From: Rhipidocladum racemiflorum
Lineage: Eukaryota; Streptophyta; Magnoliopsida; Poales; Poaceae
Direction: 5' to 3'
Length of the DNA: 64,000 bases
Assembly (NCBI GenBank): GCA_036346355.1
Contig: CM070583.1
Coordinates: 62,001 to 126,000 of the forward strand
Shown here: positions 11,139-22,273 of the stretch, one piece after another
Layout of the letters: each line of letters begins with the position of its first letter
Position numbering within the stretch: position 1 is the stretch's first letter
Translations under genes and position numbers: made by a program
The notes under the pieces: generated by a model
What the model saw: only the letters and a program-made list of their open reading frames with translations
Told to the model about the DNA's origin: nothing
The model's database searches: none

Positions 11139-11350
11139 GGCCGGTTGCCCTGCCTCGTCGACCGAGCCATCTTTGGCCGGTTGCCCATGAGCTGGCGAAG
11201 CCCCTTGGCCGGTTGCCCAGCTCCCAATGAAGCTATGGCCGGTTCCTCAGTCCCCATCGGTGCCTTGGCCGGTTCCTCAGGTCCGATCCAAGCTTTGGCC
11301 GGTCCCCCAAAATCCATTGATGCATCGATGGTACACCAGGAACCGGCCAA
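11139..11350. repeat. GGCCGGTT tandem array, ~30-bp period
   Basis: GGCCGG followed by TTGCCC, TTCCTCAG or TCCCCC occurs at 11139, 11175, 11207, 11237, 11267 and 11297. Spacing settles to exactly 30 bp, and one inverted copy (AACCGGCC) lies at 11341. Read on the plus strand the last units give a repeated decapeptide-like pattern (ALAGSSxPI), but I see no gene. It may be a subterminal part of a transposon. Confidence 0.75.
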
Positions 11351-11399
11351 CACTGTCTTTTTTGTAAATATTCACAACTGTTGTATCATATTATAAACT

Positions 11400-12028
11400 A
11401 GTAAGTTGCCCGTGTGTTGCAACGGAGTCTCAAAAGAGAGTGACACATATAACCAAATGTGATCCCAAATCACACAGAGCATTAATTTTGTCTTACGCAC
11501 ATATCTAATAAAACATATATGTATAAGCTTGTAAAGAAATGAAATCAAAAAGACTGCAGGTTAATGCAATTGAGAAACAACATACATGGCTTATTTTGCC
11601 AGCAATGTCAGGTTTATATCTAGAATCCGACAGAGACTATAACATACTTCCCTTTTCCTCGAACATATGCACAGTCTACAACATTTTGGAAAACACATGG
11701 TTGCTATTGAATTGATCATTACCTTAGCTTGAAGTCCTGTTTCAGACATCTACAGAAACCATATGGCTCACGGGCTTTAGTTTTACACCTCACTTTCCAT
11801 TATCTATTAGAAAACTTCCCCTTCCTATAATCTGTAAATGTGACATCCAAAAGCTAGAAATTGATTGCACAAAACATCATTTAGCACAAATAATTATTGA
11901 GTAGTTAAGTAGCTGGTCTCCAAGCAAAAGTAGGAATAACTGAATAAGACCATATATAGCAACTATGGATGGTTCATACACATAGCATCAAAAGAGAGGA
12001 AAAAAGGAGCCATGCAAGAGATACAAAC
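11400..12028. other. Intergenic, nothing recognised
   Basis: AT-rich sequence beginning with ACTAGTAAGTTGCCCGTGTG at 11397, a motif I associate with repeat ends in grass genomes but cannot assign to a family. The missing C-terminal exons of the VTT fragment at 12029-12594 would be expected here and are not visible. Confidence 0.5.
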
Positions 12029-12594
12029 CTGTATATTGCAAGGAAGGTTTCGTGTACAGTTCCAGTTATTGAACCAGCTATATATGGACCATATTTGACA
12101 TTTGTCGCCGCGGAAGCATAGTTAAAAACTATGTATGGAAAAGGAGAAATCCTAAGTAAAGCAACTGCCCTAAATTGATGGAACCAATCTCCTTCACCAG
12201 CCAGTCTAACAAAAGCTGCTTTCTTCGGCCACTTCTCCAACCAACTCGGCAGGACAACCATCAATCACAATATTAAAGACAAGAAACTCACTAACTGGTT
12301 TTATTTACTATTTGGATAAAACATAAGCTAGAAGAGATGACAGTAAAAGAGACACACATGTATTCTAGAATGAAACACGGACCCTATAAAAAATGGCAAT
12401 GACATGCCTACGCACATCGCTGCTGTAATTATCAAAAATCCATAGAAATATCCAAAGGTCATCCCCGCAATCCACATGAAGGGAGAAGAAGGCAGCAAGA
12501 CACTTGGGGAAAAAGCAATTGCGCCGAAACATATGAGAGCAATAACTGTTCTGCTGAAATTTGTTGACTCCCAGTGAATAATCGGCGCAACCAC
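12029..12594 (-). pseudogene. TVP38/TMEM64 (VTT-domain) membrane protein gene fragment
   Basis: Two exon-like segments. 12594-12358 encodes WESTNFSRTVIALICFGAIA, LLPSSPFMWIAGMTFGYFYG and VGMSLPFFIGSVFHSRIH, flanked by TTGACAG and GTGTGT. About 12250-12029 encodes WLEKWPKKAAFVRLAGEGDW, FHQFRAVALLRISPFPYIVF and GPYIAGSITGTVHETFLAIY, followed by GTTTGT. These are hallmark VTT/SNARE-associated Golgi/ER membrane protein motifs, including the FPY motif. No first exon with the N-terminal membrane anchor and no C-terminal exon is visible, and the junction between the two segments lacks a clean acceptor. I therefore call it a fragment. It lies among two other gene fragments, which suggests capture by a transposon or local decay. 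Confidence 0.7.
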
Positions 12595-12981
12595 CTGTCA
12601 ATAACAGCAACACGCAAAACAAGGTCAGCAAGAAACCAAGAGCAGGCTTTCTGGATATCTCCGCATAAAAAACAGCAAAGCATAAGTACCCAGAGTATGC
12701 TTCAATGCCTTCCCACTTTATCCCGAAGGCTAACAGTAGTTCAATGGTCGACTGGCAGCCAACCAGAGTATGCTTCAGTGGCTGCATCGCACACCAAATC
12801 CCTGCATCGCATCACGGCACGACACCCCCTGTTGGCCTATGCAGCCACAACCGAAGGCCCGGTCGCCGCCTGCAAGCCTCTTCCCTGCCTCGACCGGTCG
12901 CCGCCTCCCTGATTCTCCTCCCCGCAGCGACTGCTTCTTCTTCGTCCTCCTCGATTGCGAGCACCAGAGAGACCCGCCCCG

Positions 12982-13158
12982 ATGAGCGTAAGCAGCCGCT
13001 TGCCGCAGCACCACCGCCTCGTGGACACCCTCGCTCTCCACGGCCGCCTCGCCGCCGCCGCCACCCTCTTCCCCAACGCCGTCCGCACCACCCACGCCCT
13101 CAACTCCCTCCTCGCCGCCCCCTTCGCCTTCAAGTTGTTTAGCATAGATAAAAGTTGA
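12982..13158 (+). pseudogene. N-terminal fragment resembling a PPR protein gene
   Basis: From ATG at 12982 the product begins MSVSSRLPQHHRLVDTLALH and continues with GRLAAAATLFPNAVRTTHAL and NSLLAA. This resembles the start of grass pentatricopeptide-repeat proteins (R-L-P...H-H-R-L-V-D...G-R-L-A-A-A...T-T-H-A-L-N-S-L-L-A-A). The frame stops at 13158 before any full 35-residue PPR motif. It is high in GC and sits between two minus-strand gene fragments. The similarity is to a low-complexity leader, so the family call is tentative. Confidence 0.4.
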
Positions 13159-13242
13159 TACCAAGTTTTGAGAGAGGGGAAAAACTGCTCCAACCTCAGA
13201 TCTAGATCTAAAGGCAGCACGAGGCAAAATCCCTCACCTGGA

Positions 13243-13560
13243 TCACTTCTGGTAGCCGCCGCCGACGGCATCGTAGTCCTCCTCGACGGCGGTGCTGACG
13301 TAGGGGACGGGGAAGTCCTTGGCGGGGTCAAATTGGTTGCCGGCCATGTAGCGCTCGAGATCGGGCTTGCAGAGGAGGGTGCGGCGGACGGGCGGGCGGT
13401 CGCGCGTGTAGTACTTGATATCGTACTTGATATCGTACACGCACGACGGCCTTGGTCAAATATACTTCTTGAAGAATGTGCGGAAGGTCTGGAACAGCGA
13501 CTTGCCGGCGTTGAGGGTGCGCACAGTTGGGGGGCGACGGGCGTGAGGGGGAAACGAGTG
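13243..13560 (-). pseudogene. Broken copy of a small conserved protein gene (unidentified)
   Basis: One reading frame gives TLNAGKSLFQTFRTFFKKYI, then an in-frame TGA where a Trp codon TGG would fit, then PRPSCVYDIKYDIKYYTRDR, ARG/PRO-rich sequence and FDPAKDFPVPYVSTAVEEDY, ending in GGGYQK and a stop at 13243-13245. The block GATATCAAGTAC is directly duplicated (12 bp), adding four residues. No ATG precedes it in frame. The composition suggests a small basic organelle protein, but I cannot name it. No intron is visible, so a retrocopy or captured exon are both possible. Confidence 0.5.
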
Positions 13561-13977
13561 CGGGGCGAGGAGGTGGGAGTGGGGCGTTGGGGGGAGAAAC
13601 CGTGAGCACGTTAGACGAACTGATGAAGCGAATCTGGGAGGTCGATGTGGGCGACGGGGGTTGATGCAGTGAGTAAGCGTGCGAAATGGGCCTACAAGTT
13701 TGGGCCGAACAGCGTTGTGGACGATCTATATGGCAGGTAAACTCCTTCTTTTATTAGTTAAGATAAGTGGTTGAATTTGTACTATATACGATTTTTTCCG
13801 CTTTGCACCTGATTGTAGCCGCAGCAAAGACACGAGTGGTACTGGTACATCTATTATTAGTTTCAAAAAAAAGAAAGAAAAAAAAAAGGAAAAAGCAAGG
13901 CACGCGAAGGTCGGGTCGGCTGAACTGAAGCGAGGAGAGATTTGAAGACGAGAGACGGCGAAGCTTCGCCAAGGCTA

Positions 13978-16900
13978 ATGGCCGTCGCCCCTCCGCCGGC
14001 GACGGCTCTCTCTGCGGCAGGCGGCTCAGAAGACGACGACGACGGGGAGGAGCAGTGCCGCATCTGCCGCTCCCCCGCCGAGGCCGACCGTCCTCTGCGC
14101 CACCCCTGCGCCTGCAGCGGCAGCATCAGGTTCGTCCACGACGACTGCCTCCTCCGATGGCTCGCCACCCGCCGCCAATCCCGATGCGAGGTCCGTCCCA
14201 TTGCTTCCCCTCTCCCCTCCCCCTCCTCCTCCTCCGCCTTCGCGGCCTACCCCTAGGGTTGGTTGCTTCCATTCGTTGCTAGGGTTTCTGGCCTGCCCTG
14301 AAGCGTCCGTGCCATCCGAATCAATCCAATCCCCACGAATGATCGGTCAATCCATCCCCTTCCCTTTTTATTTCCCTTTTTCTGGTTCGGCAATGGTGAT
14401 GCACTTAATTTTCCAATTTGCTTGCAGGTGTGCATGCGTGACATCTCCATCTGCCCTCTCTACGCCGCAAATGCTCCTGCAAGGCTGCCCGTCTCCGAAT
14501 TCATGCTGGGCTTAGCAAACAAGCTCATGGGCTGGATCTTCTTGCTTCTCTCCCTCATCTTCGCCATGTGCGTCTGGGAATTTGTTATGCCGCTCACCAC
14601 TGTCTGGACATGGCGTCTCGCCCTCGCCAGGAGCTTTGCTCAAGTGCGCCACCTGCTCTCCCTCCGTTTCTCCACCAATTCCATTCTCGCAGATGGCCTC
14701 TATGGCTTGAGGTTCATGCCTTCCGCGGATACTATATTTGCCTGCGTTTCTATCAGAAGAGCCTTTCTCAGGGAACTTGGCCATTTTAGACAGCTCAATG
14801 GGCTTGCCAGAATTGCTGCTGATGCTCTTGCTCCATTTGCGCTCTGGGTTGCACGCCTAGAAACTCGCCTTCAGCAAAGGTTTGGGGGATTGGATAGCTT
14901 TCAAGTCCTTGCGCTACATACCGTTGAAGCTTCTCTGATGGTATGGTTCTTGCTTCTCGGTCTGTTTCCTCTCTCTATTATACACATATATTTTTGATGG
15001 TGCGGTGATAGGATTCTTGATTCTTCCTACAGTAGTAAAGCACTAATGCAGTTCTATTCTGGAGCATTTAGCACGTCTTACCAGGTCTTGCTGATTGTTT
15101 TACAGTTTTCTGTTAGGTCACAGTGCAGCATAACTTCAGTTCAAGTTGTATCATCCTAGATCTCGCTTGGGGACCAGGTTGTTGCTAGGAATAGCAAAAC
15201 TTAAATGATGGTCACATGGAATAAACTAATATGAGTTCTATGAAACGGATGATGCTCAATTCTTTTTCTACCCTGCAATTGTGTGAGACATCATCAGTTT
15301 GGCCTGCTGTCGATCAGTCTGGCTAGATACACTGGTAGGATGACTGTTCCCAAAATATAGGTGCAGGGCTTCTTCTGGTCATTATTCTGAGTGCACCTGA
15401 TGCTTTAATTGTTTTGCTATTGCAGTATTTTTTTATTACCTTTTTAGGCTAATCCTACCCTGGCTTTATCTACACGGTTTTAACTTAATTGCATGCTTTT
15501 GGATGATTAATACTTTGTATTTCTTCTGCTTGCTTTCTTATTTCCAGAAAACTCTAACAATATGCTTGTCTGATCAGGTGGTAATAGGTGACGTGATCCT
15601 TGCTTCTATTTTTGGTTTTCTCCCCTTCTCACTGGGAAGGATGATCCTGTGCTGCATATCATGTTTCAATTTTGGCAATGTGGATAAAGTCCACTCATAC
15701 ACTTCAACATCTTCTATCCTATTAATTGGATATGGATCTATCATTTTACTGGGTGTACTTTTCACTGGGCTGCATACTTTCCTCCAATACTACAGGGGCG
15801 AACGCCTTACGATCACAATTTTCTTCAAGGTCTTTACCAATAGGATGTACTGGATGTTGAGCTGTTTTAGAAGGCTGCCTGGTGTACATGCAATTGTCCA
15901 TAGGACATTTTCTTTCTTGCAGAAGTTCTTCAGAGGGATCATAAACTTAATCATTGTTGCCAATATTTGTCTTAATCTTATAAACACAGTTGTAATATGC
16001 CCATTGTTCTTTGGCTGGTCACTTGATATCTGCACTTCGAAATTGTTTGGTGCAACAGTACCTCAGAAGCTCAAACTTCTATTTGCTTCATCTTTTGCTT
16101 CTACTGCTCTTCATTGGCTCATCGGATGCATCTGTTTGAAGCTACATTTCAAAATTTTCAGTCTTCTTCGCCCGGTATTTGTCATATCATGTTTGTGGTC
16201 TCATCGTTTCAATAGTCTGCAGTATATGTTTCAGGGGTATACCGATTGATTTTCTTTTGTTTGCGAGTAGGGATTGAGGCTAGGAGTTAATATTCCCTTT
16301 GTCCACATTGCTGAAGATGGGAATGTGATCCAATTCTTTTGTGAACCATTCTACAAAGTTTCTTTCAACATGCTGCCTGGTATTTTTGTCAGTGTTATCT
16401 ATCTTGCTATGGTCATTCTAGTTCCTGTTCAAATTGCCAGTCACTTGGCACCTAAGGTGTTCCCATTAGATATCACGTAAGTATTCCATTTTTGTTCTTC
16501 ATTACAAGATGTAGCTGCTAGTCCTTGGCGACTGGAACACATTTATTTTAATATTTGTGAATTGCAGCTACTTCGATCCTCCTACTCAGGGCACATCATT
16601 TTGGCAAGTGCCACAATATTGTGCAGAGTTACTTTCTGGTGTTCTTCTTCTGAGGTTTCTCATTTGCAATACACTCAAATACCTTGAGCCTGCTGCACTA
16701 GTGGAGAAGGTACTGCGGTTTTGGTTTGCCACTACTGGACAGGCTCTTGGTCTGTCAGATTTGTTGATTGTTCGGCCTGATGGAGCTGTTGGACGTGAGG
16801 TTGGGAATGGTGTTGCATCAAAGCATCAGCATGGTAGCACTGCTGAAGCTAAGGGTAAAAGGTATCTCCACCCCCCATATACCCTCCTCTCTCTCCAGAT

Positions 16901-19900
16901 GTGGCTTAATATATGTTTGTTCATTCAGGAAACTGCACTATTTAGCCTGACTATCGGTATTTCATTTTCAAGCAAATTCACACACACACACACACTTAGA
17001 AATGTATAATTTGTGTTTTCCAAAAAAACATGCTCAATATAATTCTGCACCCAAGGTAATATATTTAGGCTGTAAGTGCTGGACTGTAGGTCATACTCAT
17101 GTAACTTTTAAAAAAGGTGGTAAAACTGCACTCTTTAATGTACAGGAGGGACTTTACAAGGCTCAAAACTGCCAATGGCTATTATGCAGTTTTATCTGGA
17201 TATTGCGCCTTTGACAATTTAGTGAAATGTTGCAAGCATCCTAGTTTCTAGTTCTTTCAAAAATTGATGTACTTCCTGTTCTAAGATGTGTAATGTTTGA
17301 CTGTTACTTGCAGGTAAGTTTATCTAAGCTGCATCTTTTGTTTGTTGACTCTGCGCGCATTATTCCATGGCAAATTGAAACATGAGTGAGGTTAAACAGG
17401 ATTATGTTACTTTCTGAAGTTGGTTGCGTACTGTTCATTCTGCATGCATAGAGATATGCTGCATATTATTAAGCTTCACAATATCTGCTATTCTGCATGA
17501 GCAATCAGCAGCAGCACTTCTGAGTTATGATCAATTCTGAATTTCTGATAGCAGACTGATGATAATATTTTGACCTTAGTTCCCATTGAATATCTCATTG
17601 GCTGGTGCTGTGGGCTGTTCATGATCAGAATGCAATACCACAGTTCCTGATATGCTGCATATTGAACAGGCTTCATAATATCTGCTATTCTGCATGACCA
17701 ACCCACAGCACCATTCCTGTCCATTGCTGATAACAAATTGATGTTAATATTCCAACATTAAATTCCCACCTCATTGGCTGGTGCTGTAGGTTGTTCATGG
17801 TCCAGAATGTAATAACACAATCCCTGATGGGATCTACTTTATGCTTGTTCCTGCCAGTGAAGGTAAAACTTCACATTTGTAACCCCTGATTGTACAAGGG
17901 ACTTATGGATTCATCAATCGTTACTGATTGAACACCTTAAGATTTAACAAAATTCTCATTTTGGTATGGTAGGTTTAGGTTTCTAATATGTTCTATTTAT
18001 TTCTGTTTTGATTTTCTTATAATAGAATTTCATGTTCACCGTTTACTTGGGATACGTGCATTCTACGTCCATGTATTAATCAACGAGTGAGACAACACCT
18101 TTGCATTCTGACACTTTGGTTTTTAAGATAGTCCTTGTCTTTTCAATTGTCTTAGTCATGCGGATCTGATATTTATCAGAGAGTAAATAGCACCATAGGA
18201 GTCTAAACTTTTGTAGGTGGTTCAAGTAGGCCCAAGAACTGGAAAATTGTAGTTTGGATCCTCAAGCTTTGATAAGTGGATCAAGTGAGATCCAAAGAGG
18301 GTTTTGCTGTCTGACATGGCTTCCATGTGGGCACTATGTACCATCTGAAAGGCTCTTTTGGGAAACAAATGATGTTTATCATTGTTGGATCCTTGTTGCG
18401 ACAATTTTATCCTGAAGTCTCAAAAGAAAGTGTTTTCTCCTAATCTCTTGTTTGTTTCCTATTCTTGTCTGCTCTACTAACTTTTTACCATTCAATTTAA
18501 TAAAGTTTTCCCAAACCCAGAAGGGTTGGACACATAACTTTTGAGCATTGGAAATTTACTGTTCTTGCACCAATGTACCAGAAAATTTGTTGCAGTTCGT
18601 GTGATGCTACTTGTGGTGCTAGCTTGGTTGACTGTTGTGATATTCAATTCTGCTGTGCTTACTGTTCCAATCTCAGTTGGGCGTGCATTGTTGTTTGCCA
18701 TCCCTCAGCTGCCAGTAGCAGGTGGATTGAAGTCAAATGGTAATGATTGTTCAGTGATGATCATACACTTTTGTAAACCAAGTAATGGAGTAAACATTTT
18801 TATCCTGTTTCGGCTTACTTGTGCAATCTTTTCTCCTAGATCTGTTTGCTTATGCCATTGGATTTTGCATCATATCAACTATTATTGCTGCCTCTAGAGA
18901 TTCATTTGCTTACATGACTTCTGGGAGAACACGTCTCCTGGCTTCTGTTATCTGCAAGTGGGGTATAACTGCTTTGAAAAGTTCTCCGCTTTTGTTCATA
19001 TGGGTGAGCAGTTTAATCGAGGTGCTTTCATTTATGGTTTTCTATTTTATGCTTCTGTTCATTGACTTAAAGCTGTCTGCTATCAGATTGTCATAATTCC
19101 CCTTCTGATCGGACTGCTGGTTGATTTTCTACTGATATCACCCTTTATTGTGCCTGGCAATGACGTTCCAGTTCTCAACTTTTTCTGCACTTGGTTCCTA
19201 GGGCTGCTATTGCTGAAATTCTGGACTAAGTTGGTGAGTTACAACTTTTCTTGTCGCTTTCCTGACCTCTTACCTCATATTATTCTCCCGTATATACCAA
19301 ACTTGGCATAGTTATATCAGCAAAATTATTTGGTAAAATGTTCTTCGTGGCATTCAAAGTGACCCTTGCTGTCTGTCACATTGCCATCCCAAAATTTCGA
19401 AAACGATGCTTGCAAATTTTCATTTTAGTCTATCTCCGTTCCAAAATTTTGCTTTTCTTTGTTAGCTACAATGTATTTTTTTCTTAATCCTTGCCCCTTG
19501 TTAATATAATTACTCCCTCTTGTCCCCTATGCCTCCTCAAGCACTTGCATAACTATTTATATTTGCCCCTATGCAGTGAATTTCCCAAATTATAAGTAGG
19601 GTTCACATAGGATTTTTTTTTAACTAGTCAGGTTTTTATTTTTGAAGGCTCACTGGACAAGGGTTGCACCTATCCTGGCCTATTTCATTGATGAAAGGTG
19701 GGATTGGAAGCTTACTCAGGCAAGCGAGGATGGGCTTTCAGGTCTCAGGGCAATGTGGGTCTTGCAAGATATATTGATGCCTATCACTACAAGGCTACTG
19801 ACTGCTCTTTGTGTTCCCTATGTGCTTGCGAAGGGCGTCTTCCCAAGCTTTGGCTACTCCGTTGCCGTGAACTCAGCAGCGTACCGTTTTGCATGGCTAG

Positions 19901-20034
19901 GCAGTCTCGCCTTCTTTGTGCTCTGTTATGTAGCCAAGGTATTCTGCAGGGTCTTGGTTAAACTCCATGATTCTATTAGGGATGAACGTTATCTTATTGG
20001 GCAGAGGCTGCAAAACTACGCTGGAAATAGCTGA
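13978..20034 (+). CDS. SUD1/DOA10-like RING-CH membrane E3 ubiquitin ligase
   Basis: Exons by splice signals and phase: 13978-14190, 14428-14940, 15578-16174, 16271-16476, 16568-16861, 18582-18739, 18840-19003, 19087-19233, 19648-20034. They sum to 2679 nt (892 aa) with every phase consistent. The start is the first ATG in frame with the RING-CH finger, whose ligands are Cys27, Cys30, Cys44, Cys46, His54, Cys57, Cys70 and Cys73 (Cys73 from exon 2). Multiple membrane spans follow, with the SUD1/DOA10 marker segments SFQVLALHTVEASLM, LPFSLGRMIL, FFGWSLDIC, VPISVGRALLFAIPQLP and LTALCVPYVLAKGVFPSFGY. Arabidopsis SUD1 (CER9) is about 1100 aa; this copy is shorter, mainly around the junction of exons 5 and 6. 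Family role: ER ubiquitin ligase of ERAD-C, regulating sterol synthesis and cuticle lipids. It is probably a divergent paralog. Confidence 0.9.
16978..16998. repeat. (CA)n microsatellite in SUD1-like intron
   Basis: About nine CA units lie in the large intron after exon 5 of the SUD1-like gene. Confidence 0.9.
17457..17860 (+). repeat. Intronic tandem duplication ending in an exon-like remnant
   Basis: TGCTGCATATT...ATATCTGCTATTCTGCATGA occurs at 17457 and 17653 (196 bp apart), and CTCATTGGCTGGTGCTGT occurs at 17594 and 17770 (176 bp apart), so the intron holds a diverged tandem duplication. After the second copy, a stretch at about 17791-17860 reads VVHGPECNNTIPDGIYFMLV then PASEG. It is bordered by CTGTAG and GTAAAA and resembles the linker between the two halves of full-length SUD1. 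Its phases do not fit the flanking exons, so I treat it as a lost exon. Confidence 0.6.
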
Positions 20035-20633
20035 AGACTCTTTGATTTGAATTCTATCCAGCAGTTAGTTTAAGCAAGGATAGTGTCAGCAATCTCGTGT
20101 TGTGCATATACGGTATGTTGCATAGTGATATTAACAATTAGCGCACAGAGGAAATATCTAGGTGATGTTACTGACAGGAAGGATACAACTGAGATGTAAG
20201 ACCGATGATTTTCTGGCGAAACTTGAAAATATGGATGCAGTTTTCCACGTGAAATTGTGGAGAGTTCCTTGGTTTGTTTGTTTGTATGCCGTTATTAACG
20301 ATCTAGATGGATAATGTCTGCACTATTTTTACAGCATTCTTAGGATTATGTGGTGGCTTCATTGGTTTCCTGGGCCGTGTCAAGCGCAGTCAGGCTACAG
20401 CAAATGCATAGCATCGTAAGTATGAAATAAACCGCGGTGGGAAGCATGGGCACTGTGAAAAGATGAAATCGATCCAGCTCTTCTAACAAAGCAGTAGGCA
20501 AAACCCTGGACCTTACGTACCGCTCGAGAGGTTTTCCCCTCGCGCACCATGAGATGCCAACTGTTCAATACCTGTACCTGTCGGATTCCATAGCTGATGA
20601 ATCAAACAATCTCGCTATCGAATAGTCCGGGGT
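20035..20633. other. 3' UTR of the SUD1-like gene and intergenic DNA
   Basis: AT-rich sequence after the stop codon, probably the 3' UTR up to about 20350. No further gene is seen before the Copia LTR. Confidence 0.5.
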
Positions 20634-20832
20634 TGCCTAATAGATTTAAAGTGGAGAACAGAGAGAGAGAGAGAGAGAGAGAGGGCGAGACACAAATATG
20701 AGGAGGAACGGATCTGCTATTCTTTATTGCTTGTTTCTGTACAATGGGGGGACCCCTGCCTCCTATTTATAAGCTACAGTCAGGGTTTTAGTAAGAGTCC
20801 ACATGGGCCATGATGAGTCAAGTTTCCTAACA
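20634..20832 (-). mobile_element. Copia-type LTR, minus strand, with adjacent polypurine tract
   Basis: Read on the minus strand, the LTR starts TGTTAGGAAACTTGACTCAT at 20832, directly after a polypurine tract (CCAAGGGGAAG, 20833-20843). It contains a TATA-like TTATAAATA (about 20764-20772), a downstream AATAAAG and a CT-rich tail. It probably ends ...GGCA at 20634, but that border is uncertain. The tract marks it as the 3' LTR of a minus-strand element; only about 180 bp of internal sequence remains before the next element begins. Confidence 0.65.
20660..20685. repeat. (GA)n microsatellite
   Basis: About twelve uninterrupted GA units in the tail of the Copia LTR. Confidence 0.95.
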
Positions 20833-21165
20833 CTTCCCCTTGGACTCTTGACCACGAGATGCATATGCCTCATCAAAACTTCAGAAAAGCCCAGTGGGAA
20901 AAATACTTGGAGAAAGAGTACATAGCATACGTTTGCTGTGTTGCACGGATTGCCTTATCAAAATCTTATGTAAGAAAACTTCAATGAAGGCCCTCTTGCA
21001 TCATGAGTTCTGTTTTAGGGTATGTTGGACTTGTGGCACCCCACAATGGAGTTAGTTTGAGATACTACAGTCTGACTTGGGATTAGTTCGTGGATTTATC
21101 AAATTTAAGACCTATCCCTTCCGTGTGGGTCTGACTTGTTGTCTGACTTTGGTTGACGACAGAAT

Positions 21166-22273
21166 GAGGACCCGCGGTGGTATGGGAGGTGATGATGGCG
21201 TTGGGCGATCGCAGCCTGGCGGTAGTGATCCACCTCCTCCTCCCAACCTGCTGGATGTATTGCTGCGCTCAGAGCAGAACCAGCATACTACCAACAGGAT
21301 CTTGGAGATGTTGGTCCAGAATCAGGCCGCTCCAGGTGGCCACGGTGATGGGTGAGGCCGACCGAATGGCTACCTGGATTTCCTGCACACTCAGCCGCCG
21401 ACCTTCTCCCGGGCCAGTGATCTATTGGAGGCTGACGATTGGCTGCGCACCATGGAGCAGAAGTTTGCGCTCATCCACTGTGAGGATTGTCAGAAGGAAC
21501 ACTTCGCGGCGCAGCAACTTCAGGGTCCCGCCGGTGCTTGGTGGGCCAATTTCCTTGTCATGCAGCCTGCGGGTCACCAGGTGACATGGGCTGAGTTCCG
21601 TGAGGCTTTTCGGGCGTACCACATCCCGAAGGGGCTCATGGACATCAAGAGGCAGGAGTTCCTCTCCCTCAAGCAGTTGGGCAAGTCCGTGATGGACTAC
21701 TCGCGGGAGTTCAATTACTTAGCCCAATATGCGCCGGAGGAAGTTGATACCGATCAGAAGAAGCAGAATCGGTTCATGAATTGGCTGTCAGCCAAGATGC
21801 AGGACAGGCTCTCCATATGTGACTTCCTAGATTTCAACACCTTGGTGAGTCGGGCAATCACGGTGGAGCACAAAATGAGGAACCATCTAGAGGAGAAGAA
21901 GCGGAAGAGGGCAGTACAGTACTCGGCGGGTGGCAGTTCGCAGCGAGCCCGAACTGTCCCTCTCCCACCGCCGAGGGCCCCTGCTCTTGTGCCTCCCCTA
22001 CCGGCTGGGATGGCCCGGCCTCCTATCGTTGCTCCTCGATCTCCGTAGCCACAGCCGGGAGTGCGTGTGGTGACGAACTCTGGACCAGGCCCATGCTACA
22101 ACTTTTGGCATGCGGGGCATTTCATCCGCGACTGTCCCTTTCCAAGGAGGGGCAATAATTCCAACGCCCCGAGACCTCAAGGCGCGACTGCACCACCTCC
22201 ACTTCCTGCGCCGAACCGTGGCCGAGTCAACTACGTTGATGCTGAGGCGATCCCGAGGGCGCTACTGTGCTGA
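21166..22273 (+). pseudogene. Chromovirus gag, with degraded zinc knuckle
   Basis: The leader begins MRTRGGMGGDDGVGR and is frameshifted near 21355. The capsid-like part continues at about 21356-22048 with DWLRTMEQKF, GPAGAWWANFLV, WAEFREAFRAYHIPKGLMD and SVMDYSREFNYLAQYAP, all typical of grass chromovirus gag. An in-frame TAG at 22046 precedes the knuckle region. There CYNFWHAGHFIRDC has Phe in place of the second Cys of the usual CCHC pattern, so nucleic-acid binding would be impaired. Confidence 0.85.

Noticed and set aside
12837..13331. 164-aa minus ORF rich in Arg and Ala
   Set aside because: It is a shadow of GC-rich sequence on the opposite strand of the PPR-like fragment and has stop-poor composition only because of GC content.
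17791..17860. Additional coding exon of the SUD1-like gene
   Set aside because: Borders look splice-like, but the phases do not match the upstream (phase 2) and downstream exons, whereas skipping it keeps the frame.
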